Shown here: piece after piece, positions 5,494 to 12,070 of the stretch
How positions within the stretch are numbered: position 1 is the stretch's first letter
Layout of the letters: each line of letters starts with the position of its first letter
Origin: JANWYT01 sp046719465
GTDB taxonomy: Bacteria; Chloroflexota; Anaerolineae; Aggregatilineales; Phototrophicaceae
DNA: 17,091 nt
Direction of reading: 5' to 3'
Assembly: GCA_046719465.1 (NCBI GenBank)
Contig: JBDNCV010000077.1
Coordinates: 1 to 17,091, forward strand
Translations under genes and position numbers: made by a program
Notes under the pieces: model-generated
Told to the model about the DNA's origin: nothing
Databases searched by the model: none
Seen by the model: the letters and a program-made list of their open reading frames with translations, nothing else

Positions 5494-6555
5494 ATGACCT
5501 TTGTTACGGTAGATCACGTTACGTTTTGTTACCCCAACCAGCCTGCCCCCGTCATCCGGGATATCTCGTTCAAGATCAGCGAAGGCGGACGGGTAGCCCT
5601 GCTGGGCGAAAGCGGCAGCGGCAAATCAACCTTGCTGCGTCTCATCGCGGGCATTGAAACACCCACCTCCGGCCGCGTTCTCTACAACGACATCCCGCTC
5701 AATGAGACGGATCCGATGCGCCGCAATATCGGCATGGTGTTCCAAAATTACGCGCTCATCCCTCACTGGGAAGCCAAGCGCACCATCGGCTTCTTCCTCG
5801 CTTTGCGCCGCCGCGAGCGTGAAGTGCCCGAGCGGGTGCGCCGCGTAGCGGCTATCACAGGCGTTGGCCTAGAGAAACTGCTCGAACGCACCCCCAACCA
5901 CCTCAGCGGCGGAGAAAAGCAGCAGGTGGCCATCGCGCGCGCCTTCGCCCGTGATCTATCGCTGCTGCTGCTGGATGAACCCTTTGCCAACCTTGATGCC
6001 AAGCTTCGGGCTGCCGCGCGCTTGGAACTGCAAAAGCTGCTGCAAGAGTTCCCTATCACGACGGTTCTTGTCACCCACGACCAAGCCGAAGCCGCTGCCA
6101 TTGGCGGAAACATCATCCTGCTCAACAACGGGTGCATCGAACAGGCCGGTGACTATGACACGCTGCGAAATGACCCTATCAACCTGTTCGTCGCTCAATT
6201 CATCGGCAGCAGCGCCATCAACCGCTTTGAGGGGGTCGTGCGCGCTGGCCAATGGACGCACCCGCTGTGGCCGCCGGTCACCCTGCCAGAGCCGCTGCCG
6301 GAGGGCACACCGCTGACGCTCTGCATCCGCCCCGAGCATGTCCATCTTGACGCTGCGGGGGTCGGGGGGCGTATCATCCAAGCGCAGTATCTCTACGGGG
6401 TGCGCCGCCAACTGCTGGAAGTGGAGACCAACGGCCTCGAGTGGCGCATCGAATGTGACCAGCAGACACTCCATCACACAGGCGAAACCATCCACGCGCG
6501 CTTTGACCCCGCCGGTGTGCTGTTCTTCACGCCAGATGGAGAGCGCTTCCCCTAG
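5494..6555 (+). CDS. ABC transporter ATP-binding protein (MalK/PotA-like)
   Basis: The 353-aa cytoplasmic ATPase has all catalytic motifs: Walker A GESGSGKST (residues 38-46), Q-loop Gln at VFQNYALIP (about 84), signature LSGGEKQQ (137-144), Walker B LLLLDEP (157-163) and the H-loop VTHDQAEA (His 195). The region after about residue 240 is a TOBE-like C-terminal domain (TPLTLCIRPEHVHL), typical of importers for sugars, polyamines, sulfate, iron or phosphonates. The Walker B sequence and the conserved Asp/Glu pair are intact. No permease or binding-protein gene lies within this window, so the partner must be encoded elsewhere. The substrate is therefore open. ATG 5494 has only a weak AAGCGG-type ribosome binding site, but it starts directly at the first strand of the nucleotide-binding domain. 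Confidence 0.9.
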   Translation: MTFVTVDHVTFCYPNQPAPVIRDISFKISEGGRVALLGESGSGKSTLLRLIAGIETPTSGRVLYNDIPLNETDPMRRNIGMVFQNYALIPHWEAKRTIGFFLALRRREREVPERVRRVAAITGVGLEKLLERTPNHLSGGEKQQVAIARAFARDLSLLLLDEPFANLDAKLRAAARLELQKLLQEFPITTVLVTHDQAEAAAIGGNIILLNNGCIEQAGDYDTLRNDPINLFVAQFIGSSAINRFEGVVRAGQWTHPLWPPVTLPEPLPEGTPLTLCIRPEHVHLDAAGVGGRIIQAQYLYGVRRQLLEVETNGLEWRIECDQQTLHHTGETIHARFDPAGVLFFTPDGERFP

Positions 6556-6616
6556 CCTTGCAGCCCACGCACACGCTGACTATAGTTGGGGCTGCGCGTC
6601 ACCTGAAAGCCTTGTC

Positions 6617-7624
6617 ATGACTGCCTATCAACACCCCAAACTTAGCGTTTACAACCTGCCGTGGCCGACTGACTGGGCAGCTGTGTTCGGCCGTCGTGCG
6701 CCCCTCATCGTCGAGATCGGCTTCGGCAACGGCAACTACTTGCTGGAACTAGCGCGCCAGCACCCCGATTGCAACGTGATTGGCCTTGAAATTGCCAGTC
6801 GTTCGCTCGAAAAGGCCGAGCGCAAGCTGGGGCTGAACGGCATCCATAACGCCCGTGCCGTGTTCAGCAAGGCCGAGGCCGCCCTTGCTCACCTGTTCGA
6901 GCCGCGCAGCGTGCGCGAGTTCCACATCAACTACCCCGACCCGTGGTTCAAAAAGCGCCACAGCGGGCGCCGCCTGATTCAGCCCGACACAGCCACCTAC
7001 CTCGCCAGCCGCCTTGAGATCGGCGGGCGGCTCTACCTCGCCACCGACATCCGCGACTACGCTGCAATGGCGCACGAGGTGCTGTCAAATGCCCCTGCCT
7101 TGCAGAACTGCCTGCCCACCCCGTGGACGCATACCTTCCCACGGTTAATCACCACCAAGTATGAAGCCAAAGGCTTGGCCGAAGGCCGCCCCGGCCATTA
7201 TTTTCTCTACCAGCGCACCCCTGCCCCGTTCCCAGAGCCACCCGCCCTACAGGAGCTGAGTATGCCGCACGTCGTCATCTACACCCCCGTTCCCGCGCCC
7301 GACATCGTCGCCGCGCACCGTGAGCAGCAGTTCAACCCGGCCGAGGGCGTCCACATCAAAATCCGCGACGCCTTCCTGCATCAGAATGGGCGTGCTGTGA
7401 TGTTCGAGGCTGAAGTGATCGACCCGACCGTTGAGCAGCACGTAGCGATCATGCTGTACCCGCGCGAGGAACCTCAGACCTTCACCGTCAAGTACACCAC
7501 GCTGGGGCAGCCCCGCATGACCCCGGGCTTGCACTACGCCACCGGCCTGCTCGCCAAGTGGGTCGTCAGCCTGCACCCCGATGGCCGCATCCTATCGAGC
7601 AAAATTGCCGCCGATGTGGGTTAA
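6617..7624 (+). CDS. trmB: tRNA (guanine-N7)-methyltransferase TrmB with C-terminal extension
   Basis: TrmB methylates G46 of tRNA at N7 with S-adenosylmethionine. The Rossmann motif EIGFGNGNYLLELA (residues 33-46), the acidic strand VIGLEIASRSLEKA (54-67), the hallmark FHINYPDPWFKKRHSGRRL (102-120) and the C-terminal TKYEAKGLAEGRPGHYF (180-196) are all present. The start at ATG 6617 is favoured because the in-frame region upstream overlaps the ABC gene and has no TrmB similarity. The product has 335 aa, about 100 longer than a typical TrmB. Residues after about 205 form a separate module (YPREEPQTFTVKYTTLG, ending SSKIAADVG). C-terminal extensions are known for TrmB of some thermophiles such as Aquifex. 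An internal ribosome binding site and ATG lie at the module boundary. Confidence 0.93.
   Translation: MTAYQHPKLSVYNLPWPTDWAAVFGRRAPLIVEIGFGNGNYLLELARQHPDCNVIGLEIASRSLEKAERKLGLNGIHNARAVFSKAEAALAHLFEPRSVREFHINYPDPWFKKRHSGRRLIQPDTATYLASRLEIGGRLYLATDIRDYAAMAHEVLSNAPALQNCLPTPWTHTFPRLITTKYEAKGLAEGRPGHYFLYQRTPAPFPEPPALQELSMPHVVIYTPVPAPDIVAAHREQQFNPAEGVHIKIRDAFLHQNGRAVMFEAEVIDPTVEQHVAIMLYPREEPQTFTVKYTTLGQPRMTPGLHYATGLLAKWVVSLHPDGRILSSKIAADVG
7251..7264 (+). promoter_or_regulatory. Internal ribosome binding site at the trmB module boundary
   Basis: AGGAG at 7251-7255 lies 6 nt before an in-frame ATG at 7262-7264, which is Met216 of the TrmB product. This is a better ribosome binding site than the one before the trmB start itself. 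If used, it would yield a separate 120-aa protein made of the C-terminal module alone, starting MPHVVIYTPVPAPDIVAAH. Whether it is used cannot be told from sequence. Confidence 0.4.
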
Positions 7625-7628
7625 ATGC

Positions 7629-7704
7629 GGGATAATTTGGGATTTACGTGGGATATATTGCGAAAAATGTGGGTAATGACTCTTCACAAGGCAATAACCC
7701 ACAT
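7629..7704 (+). promoter_or_regulatory. Phased GGGAT repeats and an inverted repeat upstream of a response regulator
   Basis: Just after the trmB stop codon, GGGAT occurs at 7629-7633, 7639-7643 and 7650-7654, that is every 10-11 bp, close to one helical turn. Each copy is followed by A/T-rich sequence. Further on, ATGTGGGT (7667-7674) and ACCCACAT (7697-7704) form an 8-bp inverted repeat with a 22-nt loop. The region could hold regulator-binding sites or the trmB transcript end; no T run follows the hairpin. Confidence 0.35.
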
Positions 7705-7733
7705 GAACGTATAGTGCCCACTGCCGACACGTC

Positions 7734-7742
7734 TGTTACAAT
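7734..7742 (+). promoter_or_regulatory. Candidate extended -10 promoter of the response regulator
   Basis: TGTTACAAT contains a TG dinucleotide one base before TACAAT, which matches five of six bases of the -10 consensus. No good -35 box stands 16-18 nt upstream, as is usual for extended -10 promoters. Transcription would begin near 7749, about 36 nt before the start codon. Confidence 0.4.
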
Positions 7743-7784
7743 GGAGGATGATTATTCTCACCTCAATCTACTGGATGCACTGCC

Positions 7785-8168
7785 ATGTCTTTATCCATTT
7801 TGGTTGTTGACGATTACCGCGAAAATACCGAAATCATGGGCTACATGCTCACCATGTTGGGACATAAATCGACCAGCGCCCACGATGGGGAGAGCGCGCT
7901 GGCAGCCTTGAAAACATCCCAGTTCGACCTTGTGATCACCGATGACCGCATGGGAGGGATGAGCGGCTTTGACCTTGCCGCCGCCATCCGTGCCGACTCC
8001 ACCCTCCACCAGATGCCGATCCTGTTAGTCAGCGCCTATGAGTACGACGACACGCTGCCACAGCGCATGGCCAGCAGCGGCATTGATGGCTTCCTGCCGC
8101 GCCCGTGGACGCCCGACAAGCTTCAAGCCGCCATCGAATCGTTGGTCAAACGCTCGTCTAGCGCCTAA
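7785..8168 (+). CDS. Single-domain response regulator (CheY-like)
   Basis: The 127-aa product is a lone receiver domain with no output domain. It starts MSLSILVVDDYRENTEI; Asp9 and Asp10 are the metal-binding pair and Asp53 in LVITDDRMGG is the probable phosphoacceptor. Ser83 in LLVSAYE takes the place of the conserved Thr/Ser. The lysine that normally follows the fifth strand (K-P motif) is replaced by Arg106 in GFLPRPW. Such a change can alter phosphorylation or signalling behaviour. No histidine kinase gene is nearby, so its partner is unknown. It may act as a phosphate shuttle or through protein contacts. Codon use and base composition are like those of the neighbours. The ribosome binding site is weak. 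Confidence 0.9.
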   Translation: MSLSILVVDDYRENTEIMGYMLTMLGHKSTSAHDGESALAALKTSQFDLVITDDRMGGMSGFDLAAAIRADSTLHQMPILLVSAYEYDDTLPQRMASSGIDGFLPRPWTPDKLQAAIESLVKRSSSA

Positions 8169-8223
8169 CATCCGGTGCTGCTTTGCGCTAGCATAAACAG
8201 CGTGTAAGCAGGGAGACACACCG

Positions 8224-8811
8224 ATGTACAGTTCTCGCAGGCATCAAGGGCCGCCGAGCTGGTTTGTCGCCTTAGTCGCCGCGGCGCTGGTGTTCGGCGG
8301 CTTCCGCCTGCTCATGGGCGTGCAGGATTTCTTCCGCGCGGGTGGGGCGCTGCGCCCGACGGCAACAGCCCAAGCCCGCGCCACCGAGGTTGCGCTGCGA
8401 GCGACTAACACCCAGAGCGCTATCTTCACCGCCATGCCAACTAACACCCCTCAACCCACCTGTGAGGATTACCGCGTCCGCGTGGGGGCAGGCAACGTCA
8501 ACGTGCGCCGCCAGCCCAGCACCCAAGCCGCTGTCCTTGAGACGATCAGCGAGGGGACAGTCGTCTGTGTCTTGGAGCAGCAAGGGGAGTGGTTCCTCAT
8601 CGACCGCGACCCACGCACGCGCCGCATCGACGAGGGCTACATCTTCCAAACGCTGCTGCAACCGGTGAACCCCACCCCCACGCCCACCAGCACTTTCCGC
8701 CCAGCGCCCACCATCACGCTCACGCCTACCAATACCCCTACGCCCACGCCAAGCGCCACCCTCACCGCGACGCCGACCCCGACCCCCTCGCGCACGCCCG
8801 CATCGCCCTAG
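8224..8811 (+). CDS. Membrane-anchored SH3-domain protein with Thr/Pro-rich tail
   Basis: The 195-aa protein has a short basic N-terminus, one membrane helix at about residues 13-31 (WFVALVAAALVFGGF), a linker rich in Ala/Thr, a bacterial SH3 domain at about residues 80-147 (YRVRVGAGNVNVRRQPSTQA, then VLEQQGEWFLI), and a low-complexity tail of about 45 residues made mainly of Thr and Pro repeats (NPTPTPTSTF, TNTPTPTPSATL). SH3b domains of this sort usually bind cell-wall or surface ligands. The tail probably extends from the cell surface. Proteins with this layout are frequent in Anaerolineae. The start is supported by GGGAG 8 nt upstream; the same 12-nt sequence GGAGACACACCG also precedes the GH13 gene. 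Confidence 0.85.
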   Translation: MYSSRRHQGPPSWFVALVAAALVFGGFRLLMGVQDFFRAGGALRPTATAQARATEVALRATNTQSAIFTAMPTNTPQPTCEDYRVRVGAGNVNVRRQPSTQAAVLETISEGTVVCVLEQQGEWFLIDRDPRTRRIDEGYIFQTLLQPVNPTPTPTSTFRPAPTITLTPTNTPTPTPSATLTATPTPTPSRTPASP

Positions 8812-8864
8812 CAGCACTCCGACGACGGCGCTGACGCATCATCCCTATCGAAAAGCAGCATGCC

Positions 8865-8904
8865 CAAGTTCCCCCTCTACGGGAGGGGGGATTTAGGGGT
8901 GAGG
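8865..8904. repeat. Second copy of the G/C-rich dispersed repeat
   Basis: These 40 bp match 4216-4255 at 35 of 40 positions, including an identical run CGGGAGGGGGGATT. The copy has a small hairpin, CCCCCTC/GAGGGGG with a 5-nt loop. It lies between the SH3 gene and the promoter of the following membrane protein. The larger arms seen at the first site are absent, so this copy is shorter. Confidence 0.7.
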
Positions 8905-8919
8905 CCAACCCTCGCCTCG

Positions 8920-8948
8920 TTGGTGGATGAGCGCATTCCGAGTACAAT
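8920..8948 (+). promoter_or_regulatory. Candidate promoter of the 424-aa membrane protein gene
   Basis: TTGGTG (8920-8925) and TACAAT (8943-8948) are separated by exactly 17 nt. The -10 box matches five of six consensus bases, the -35 box only the first three. Transcription would start near 8955, about 30 nt upstream of the start codon at 8985. The boxes directly follow the dispersed repeat copy. Confidence 0.5.
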
Positions 8949-8984
8949 GAAAGTCGGGAAGGGTACACCACTAGGGGGCCGCGT

Positions 8985-10259
8985 ATGAGCATCGACTCGC
9001 CGATCATCCAAGTCATCATCGGCTTGGTGTTTGTCTACGTCCTGTTAAGCATCCTCGTCTCACAAATCAACAACGTCGTCGCCAGTTTCCTCAAGCTGCG
9101 CTCGAACCATCTGCGCGACGGCATCAACGATCTGATTCAGGATCCGATCCTGCGGGCGCGTGTGCTGTCCCACCCACTCATCAATCTTGTGCGCGATGAA
9201 ATGATACTGCCAACGCAGCGTTTGACCGACGAACAAGCTGCCCGCATTGCCACCGGGCCAGTCAACCCAGTGAATTACATCGACCCCGCCACCTTCGTCA
9301 ACGTCCTGATGAACGTAATCCGTGTAAGCCAAGATAAGGATCTGTTCGCGGCGCTGTTCAACATTGTCGATGGCATGCCCGCTGGCCAAGATCGGCGGCG
9401 GCTGCGCCTTGCCATCACCCAAGTGACTGAAACCGGCACAGGCATCAGCGAACTGCGCGAGGTCATCGCCAGCGTCCAAGACCCGGTCTACCGCGCTGCG
9501 CTGATCGAGGCCATGGCGCAGATCGACACGCTGGTGGGGCGCATCGGCCTCGAGCGCGACAGCGTCATCAGCCTCGTCGCTGGCCTGCGCAGCATCAAAA
9601 ATCCCTACTTCCGCAGGGTGATGGAGACCGTCCTCTCAACCAGCCGCACGCTCGACGACGCCGAACGCCAGCTCACAGCATGGTTTAACGATGGCATGTC
9701 GCGCGTGTCAGATGCGTTCAGCCGCTATATGGGGCTGCTCTCGTTGGGGGTCGGGCTGCTGCTCGCCCTCATCCTCAACGCCGATTCGCTGCAGATCGCC
9801 CGCGCCCTGTGGAGCGATCCCGCGCTGCGCTTCACTGTGGCCACCAGCGCCGCCAACCTCACCCAGCAGCCGATTGTCGTCGAAAGCCCGCTGCGGATCG
9901 CCCCTACTACGCCTCAGCCCACCCCCGACACGGGTGAGCTAATCGGTGAGATTGCCAACAACCTCACCGCCGCCCAGTCGACGGTTGACCTGCTCGTGGG
10001 GCTGAACTTGCCGCTGGGCTGGCAGTTCCAACCGCTGCACGATGTCGACGCGAACGACCCCGCCAACGCCGCGCTGTTCAACAACAGCAACAACCTGTGG
10101 AACCTCATCCCCTTCCTCAGCCCGAATTGGTTCAGCCTGCTGCTGACGAAGGTGATCGGGCTGGCGGTGACGATGGTCGCGGTGGCGCAAGGCGCGCCCT
10201 TCTGGTTCAACGTGCTCAACCGCATCGCCCGCGGCGGCGGCGTCGCACTAGGCAAGTGA
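8985..10259 (+). CDS. Conserved membrane protein of unknown function, 424 aa
   Basis: The protein has three likely membrane segments: residues 7-29 (IIQVIIGLVFVYVLLSILV), 248-268 (YMGLLSLGVGLLLALIL) and 382-405 (WFSLLLTKVIGLAVTMVAVA). A long, mainly helical and charged region (30-245) lies between the first two. The stretch WFNDGMSRVSDAFSRYM followed by ADSLQIARALWSDPALR, and the C-terminal AQGAPFWFNVLNRI, recall a widespread group of bacterial hypothetical membrane proteins that end in a G-A/M-P-F-W-F motif. Their function is unknown and no catalytic residues can be named. A Pro/Thr-rich loop (about 305-316) precedes the last segment. The start follows AGGGGG by 6 nt. The gene converges on the TPR gene with a 4-nt gap. 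Confidence 0.82.
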   Translation: MSIDSPIIQVIIGLVFVYVLLSILVSQINNVVASFLKLRSNHLRDGINDLIQDPILRARVLSHPLINLVRDEMILPTQRLTDEQAARIATGPVNPVNYIDPATFVNVLMNVIRVSQDKDLFAALFNIVDGMPAGQDRRRLRLAITQVTETGTGISELREVIASVQDPVYRAALIEAMAQIDTLVGRIGLERDSVISLVAGLRSIKNPYFRRVMETVLSTSRTLDDAERQLTAWFNDGMSRVSDAFSRYMGLLSLGVGLLLALILNADSLQIARALWSDPALRFTVATSAANLTQQPIVVESPLRIAPTTPQPTPDTGELIGEIANNLTAAQSTVDLLVGLNLPLGWQFQPLHDVDANDPANAALFNNSNNLWNLIPFLSPNWFSLLLTKVIGLAVTMVAVAQGAPFWFNVLNRIARGGGVALGK

Positions 10260-10263
10260 GCGC

Positions 10264-10779
10264 TTAGGATCCGCGCAGGTCAAACTCGCGCAGCCATGCG
10301 TCAGCATCGACGAGGCGCGCCTTGTCGTTGAGCGCCTCGAGCAGCGCCCGCGCCCCTTGCATCCAGCGGCGGGCGCTGTCGATATCGCCCATGCGATAAG
10401 CCACCAGCGCGAGGTAGTACTGCGTCTCGGCGCGCTGCGTATCGGCAGCCCATGCTTTCATGAAGGCCTGCTGCGCCTCAGGCCATTCGCGCCGCTGAAA
10501 GTGCAGCACGCCCTTGTTGTAGTTGGCCAGCACCTCAAACGGGTTGACGCGCAGGGCAGCGTCGGTGTCGCGCTCGGCCTGTTCGAGCTGCCCAGCTTCA
10601 AGGTGGAAGAAAGCGCGCGCCGCCAGATATTCAGGGTGGTCAGGCAGGATCATCAGCGCGTAGTCCATATTTTGGATGGCATCGCGCGGGCGGCGATCGC
10701 GGTAGCTTTGCAGCGCAGCGTGATAATACTGATCGGCTTCGTAGCGCCCTAGACCGATACGCGCGGTGAGTTTGGCCAT
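10264..10779 (-). CDS. Tetratricopeptide repeat (TPR) protein, 171 aa
   Basis: This soluble protein is almost entirely helical hairpins. Four TPR-like units can be seen, beginning near YHAALQSYRDRRPRDAIQNM, PEYLAARAFFHLEAGQLEQA, VLANYNKGVLHFQRREWPEA and AETQYYLALVAYRMGDIDSA, each ending in a P or D/N turn about 34 residues after the last. TPRs mediate protein-protein contacts and do not indicate a reaction. There is no signal peptide. The start at 10779 is preceded by AAAGGGG at a slightly long spacing of about 10 nt. The gene is divergent from the acyl-CoA dehydrogenase gene and has its own TATAAT-type promoter box in the gap. Confidence 0.85.
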   Translation of the reverse strand: MAKLTARIGLGRYEADQYYHAALQSYRDRRPRDAIQNMDYALMILPDHPEYLAARAFFHLEAGQLEQAERDTDAALRVNPFEVLANYNKGVLHFQRREWPEAQQAFMKAWAADTQRAETQYYLALVAYRMGDIDSARRWMQGARALLEALNDKARLVDADAWLREFDLRGS

Positions 10780-10838
10780 AGCGATATATCCCCTTTATGG
10801 TCGCTAATGTGGTCGCGCGAAACGCGCCGTGGTTTGCT

Positions 10839-10844
10839 ATTATA
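10839..10844 (-). promoter_or_regulatory. TATAAT -10 box for the TPR gene
   Basis: The minus strand reads TATAAT at 10844-10839, a perfect -10 box, about 60 nt before the TPR start codon. The -35 position has no good match. A short palindrome GCGCG-AAA-CGCGC (10815-10827) lies just downstream of the expected transcript start and could be an operator. The box is palindrome-like, and its complement TATTAT (10838-10843) might serve the divergent acyl-CoA dehydrogenase gene. Confidence 0.4.
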
Positions 10845-10880
10845 GGGTGGAAATTGAAACAGCGTTGTTGTGAGGGAAGA

Positions 10881-12053
10881 ATGGATTTTGAACTGCCAGA
10901 CGACATCAAGATGTTTCAGCGTGCCCTGCGCGATTTCTGCGAGTCCGAGATCAAGCCGCACGCCGCCCACGCCGACGAAACCGGTGAACTGCCGTGGAGC
11001 GCGATCCACAAAATGCCTGCATTGGGGCTGACTGGTCTCCAAGTCGACGAGGCTTATGGCGGCGCAGGCATGGACACCATCGCGGCCAGCGTCGCAGTCG
11101 AAGAAATCGGGCGCGTGTGCGGCTCCACCGGCTTGAGCATCAGCGCACACAATGGGCTGGGCTGCGGCCCCATCGCTGCATGGGGAACCCCTGCCCAAAA
11201 AGAACACTGGCTCCCCATCTTGACCAGCGGCAAGGTGCTAGGGGCGCTCGCGCTGACCGAGCCGCAAGCCGGCAGCGACCTGCTGGGCGGCGCACAGGTC
11301 AGCGCTGTCCGCGATGGCGACGAGTGGGTCATCAACGGAACCAAAGCGTGGATCACCAATGTGAGCTTTGCGCCCGTCATCACGGTGCTCGTGCGCACGC
11401 GGCCCGAAGGCGGCAGCCGCAGCTTCAGCATGCTGCTGGTCGAAACGGATCGCGAGGGCGTGACCGTTCACCCGCCCGAGAAGAAGATGGGCTTGAAGGC
11501 CTCCCCCACCCACATGATTTCGTTCGAGAACGTGCGCGTGCCGCTTGATAACCTGCTCGGCGAAGAAGGCCACGGCTTCTACATGACCATGCAGACGCTC
11601 GACAGCGGTCGCATCAGCATCGGCGCGCTGAGCGTAGGGCTGGCGCAGGGCGCTTATGAGGAGATGGTGCGCTATGCACAAGAGCGCAAAGCCTTCGGGG
11701 AACCCATCGCCCACAAGCAGCTCGTGCAGGAGAAGATCGCTAACGCCGCCGTCGAGATCGAAGCCGCGCGGACGCTCGTCTACAAAGCTGCATGGATGAA
11801 AGACGCGGGCAAGGACTACACCAAGATCGCGGCCATCGCCAAGCTCAAAGCCAGCGAGGTCGCCGAGCGCGTCTGCTTCGACGCCATCCAGATCCACGGC
11901 AGCTACGGCTACAGCCGCGAGTATCCGGTCGAGCGTATGTATCGTGACCAGCGCCTGATGCAGATTGGCGAGGGCACAAGCGAAATCCAGCGGATCGTCA
12001 TCGCGCGCCGCGTGCTTAAAGAGTTCGAGCAGGGCGTCCTGCTCCCCGTCTAG
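10881..12053 (+). CDS. Acyl-CoA dehydrogenase
   Basis: The 390-aa FAD enzyme oxidises acyl-CoA to trans-2-enoyl-CoA and passes electrons to electron-transfer flavoprotein. Visible family features are the N-terminal helical domain, GALALTEPQAGSDLLG (121-136, signature 1), the middle beta domain with VINGTKAWITN (150-160), and the C-terminal helical domain with QIHGSYGYSREYPVERMYRD (337-356), then LMQIGEGTSEIQRIVIAR. Glu364 in GEGTSEIQ sits at the position of the catalytic base in medium- and short-chain enzymes. The chain-length preference is not evident; short or branched chains are likely from the general pattern. ATG 10881 is chosen because GAGGGAAG lies just before it and family proteins start near this point; the longer upstream frame is unsupported. 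It is followed after 17 nt by the GH13 gene. Confidence 0.95.
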   Translation: MDFELPDDIKMFQRALRDFCESEIKPHAAHADETGELPWSAIHKMPALGLTGLQVDEAYGGAGMDTIAASVAVEEIGRVCGSTGLSISAHNGLGCGPIAAWGTPAQKEHWLPILTSGKVLGALALTEPQAGSDLLGGAQVSAVRDGDEWVINGTKAWITNVSFAPVITVLVRTRPEGGSRSFSMLLVETDREGVTVHPPEKKMGLKASPTHMISFENVRVPLDNLLGEEGHGFYMTMQTLDSGRISIGALSVGLAQGAYEEMVRYAQERKAFGEPIAHKQLVQEKIANAAVEIEAARTLVYKAAWMKDAGKDYTKIAAIAKLKASEVAERVCFDAIQIHGSYGYSREYPVERMYRDQRLMQIGEGTSEIQRIVIARRVLKEFEQGVLLPV

Positions 12054-12070
12054 CGATGGAGACACACCGG

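Noticed and set aside
6338..6616. A 93-residue N-terminal extension of TrmB
   Set aside because: It overlaps the 3' part of the ABC ATPase gene in another frame and has low-complexity composition; TrmB similarity starts after 6617.
8158..8191. CTAGCGC/GCGCTAG inverted repeat after the response regulator as a terminator
   Set aside because: The arms are only 7 bp, the loop is 20 nt and no T run follows on either strand.
8672..8808. Short tandem DNA repeats that could suggest a CRISPR-like or satellite array
   Set aside because: They are degenerate codons for Thr-Pro repeats within the tail of the SH3 protein, with no constant repeat or spacer length.
10797..10880. A 28-residue N-terminal extension of acyl-CoA dehydrogenase
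   Set aside because: It includes the promoter region of the divergent TPR gene; the ATG at 10881 has a good ribosome binding site and family-like position.
12056..12070. GH13 start at the ATG at 12056
   Set aside because: This ATG overlaps the likely ribosome binding site of the 12071 start, and the latter gives a cleaner signal peptide.
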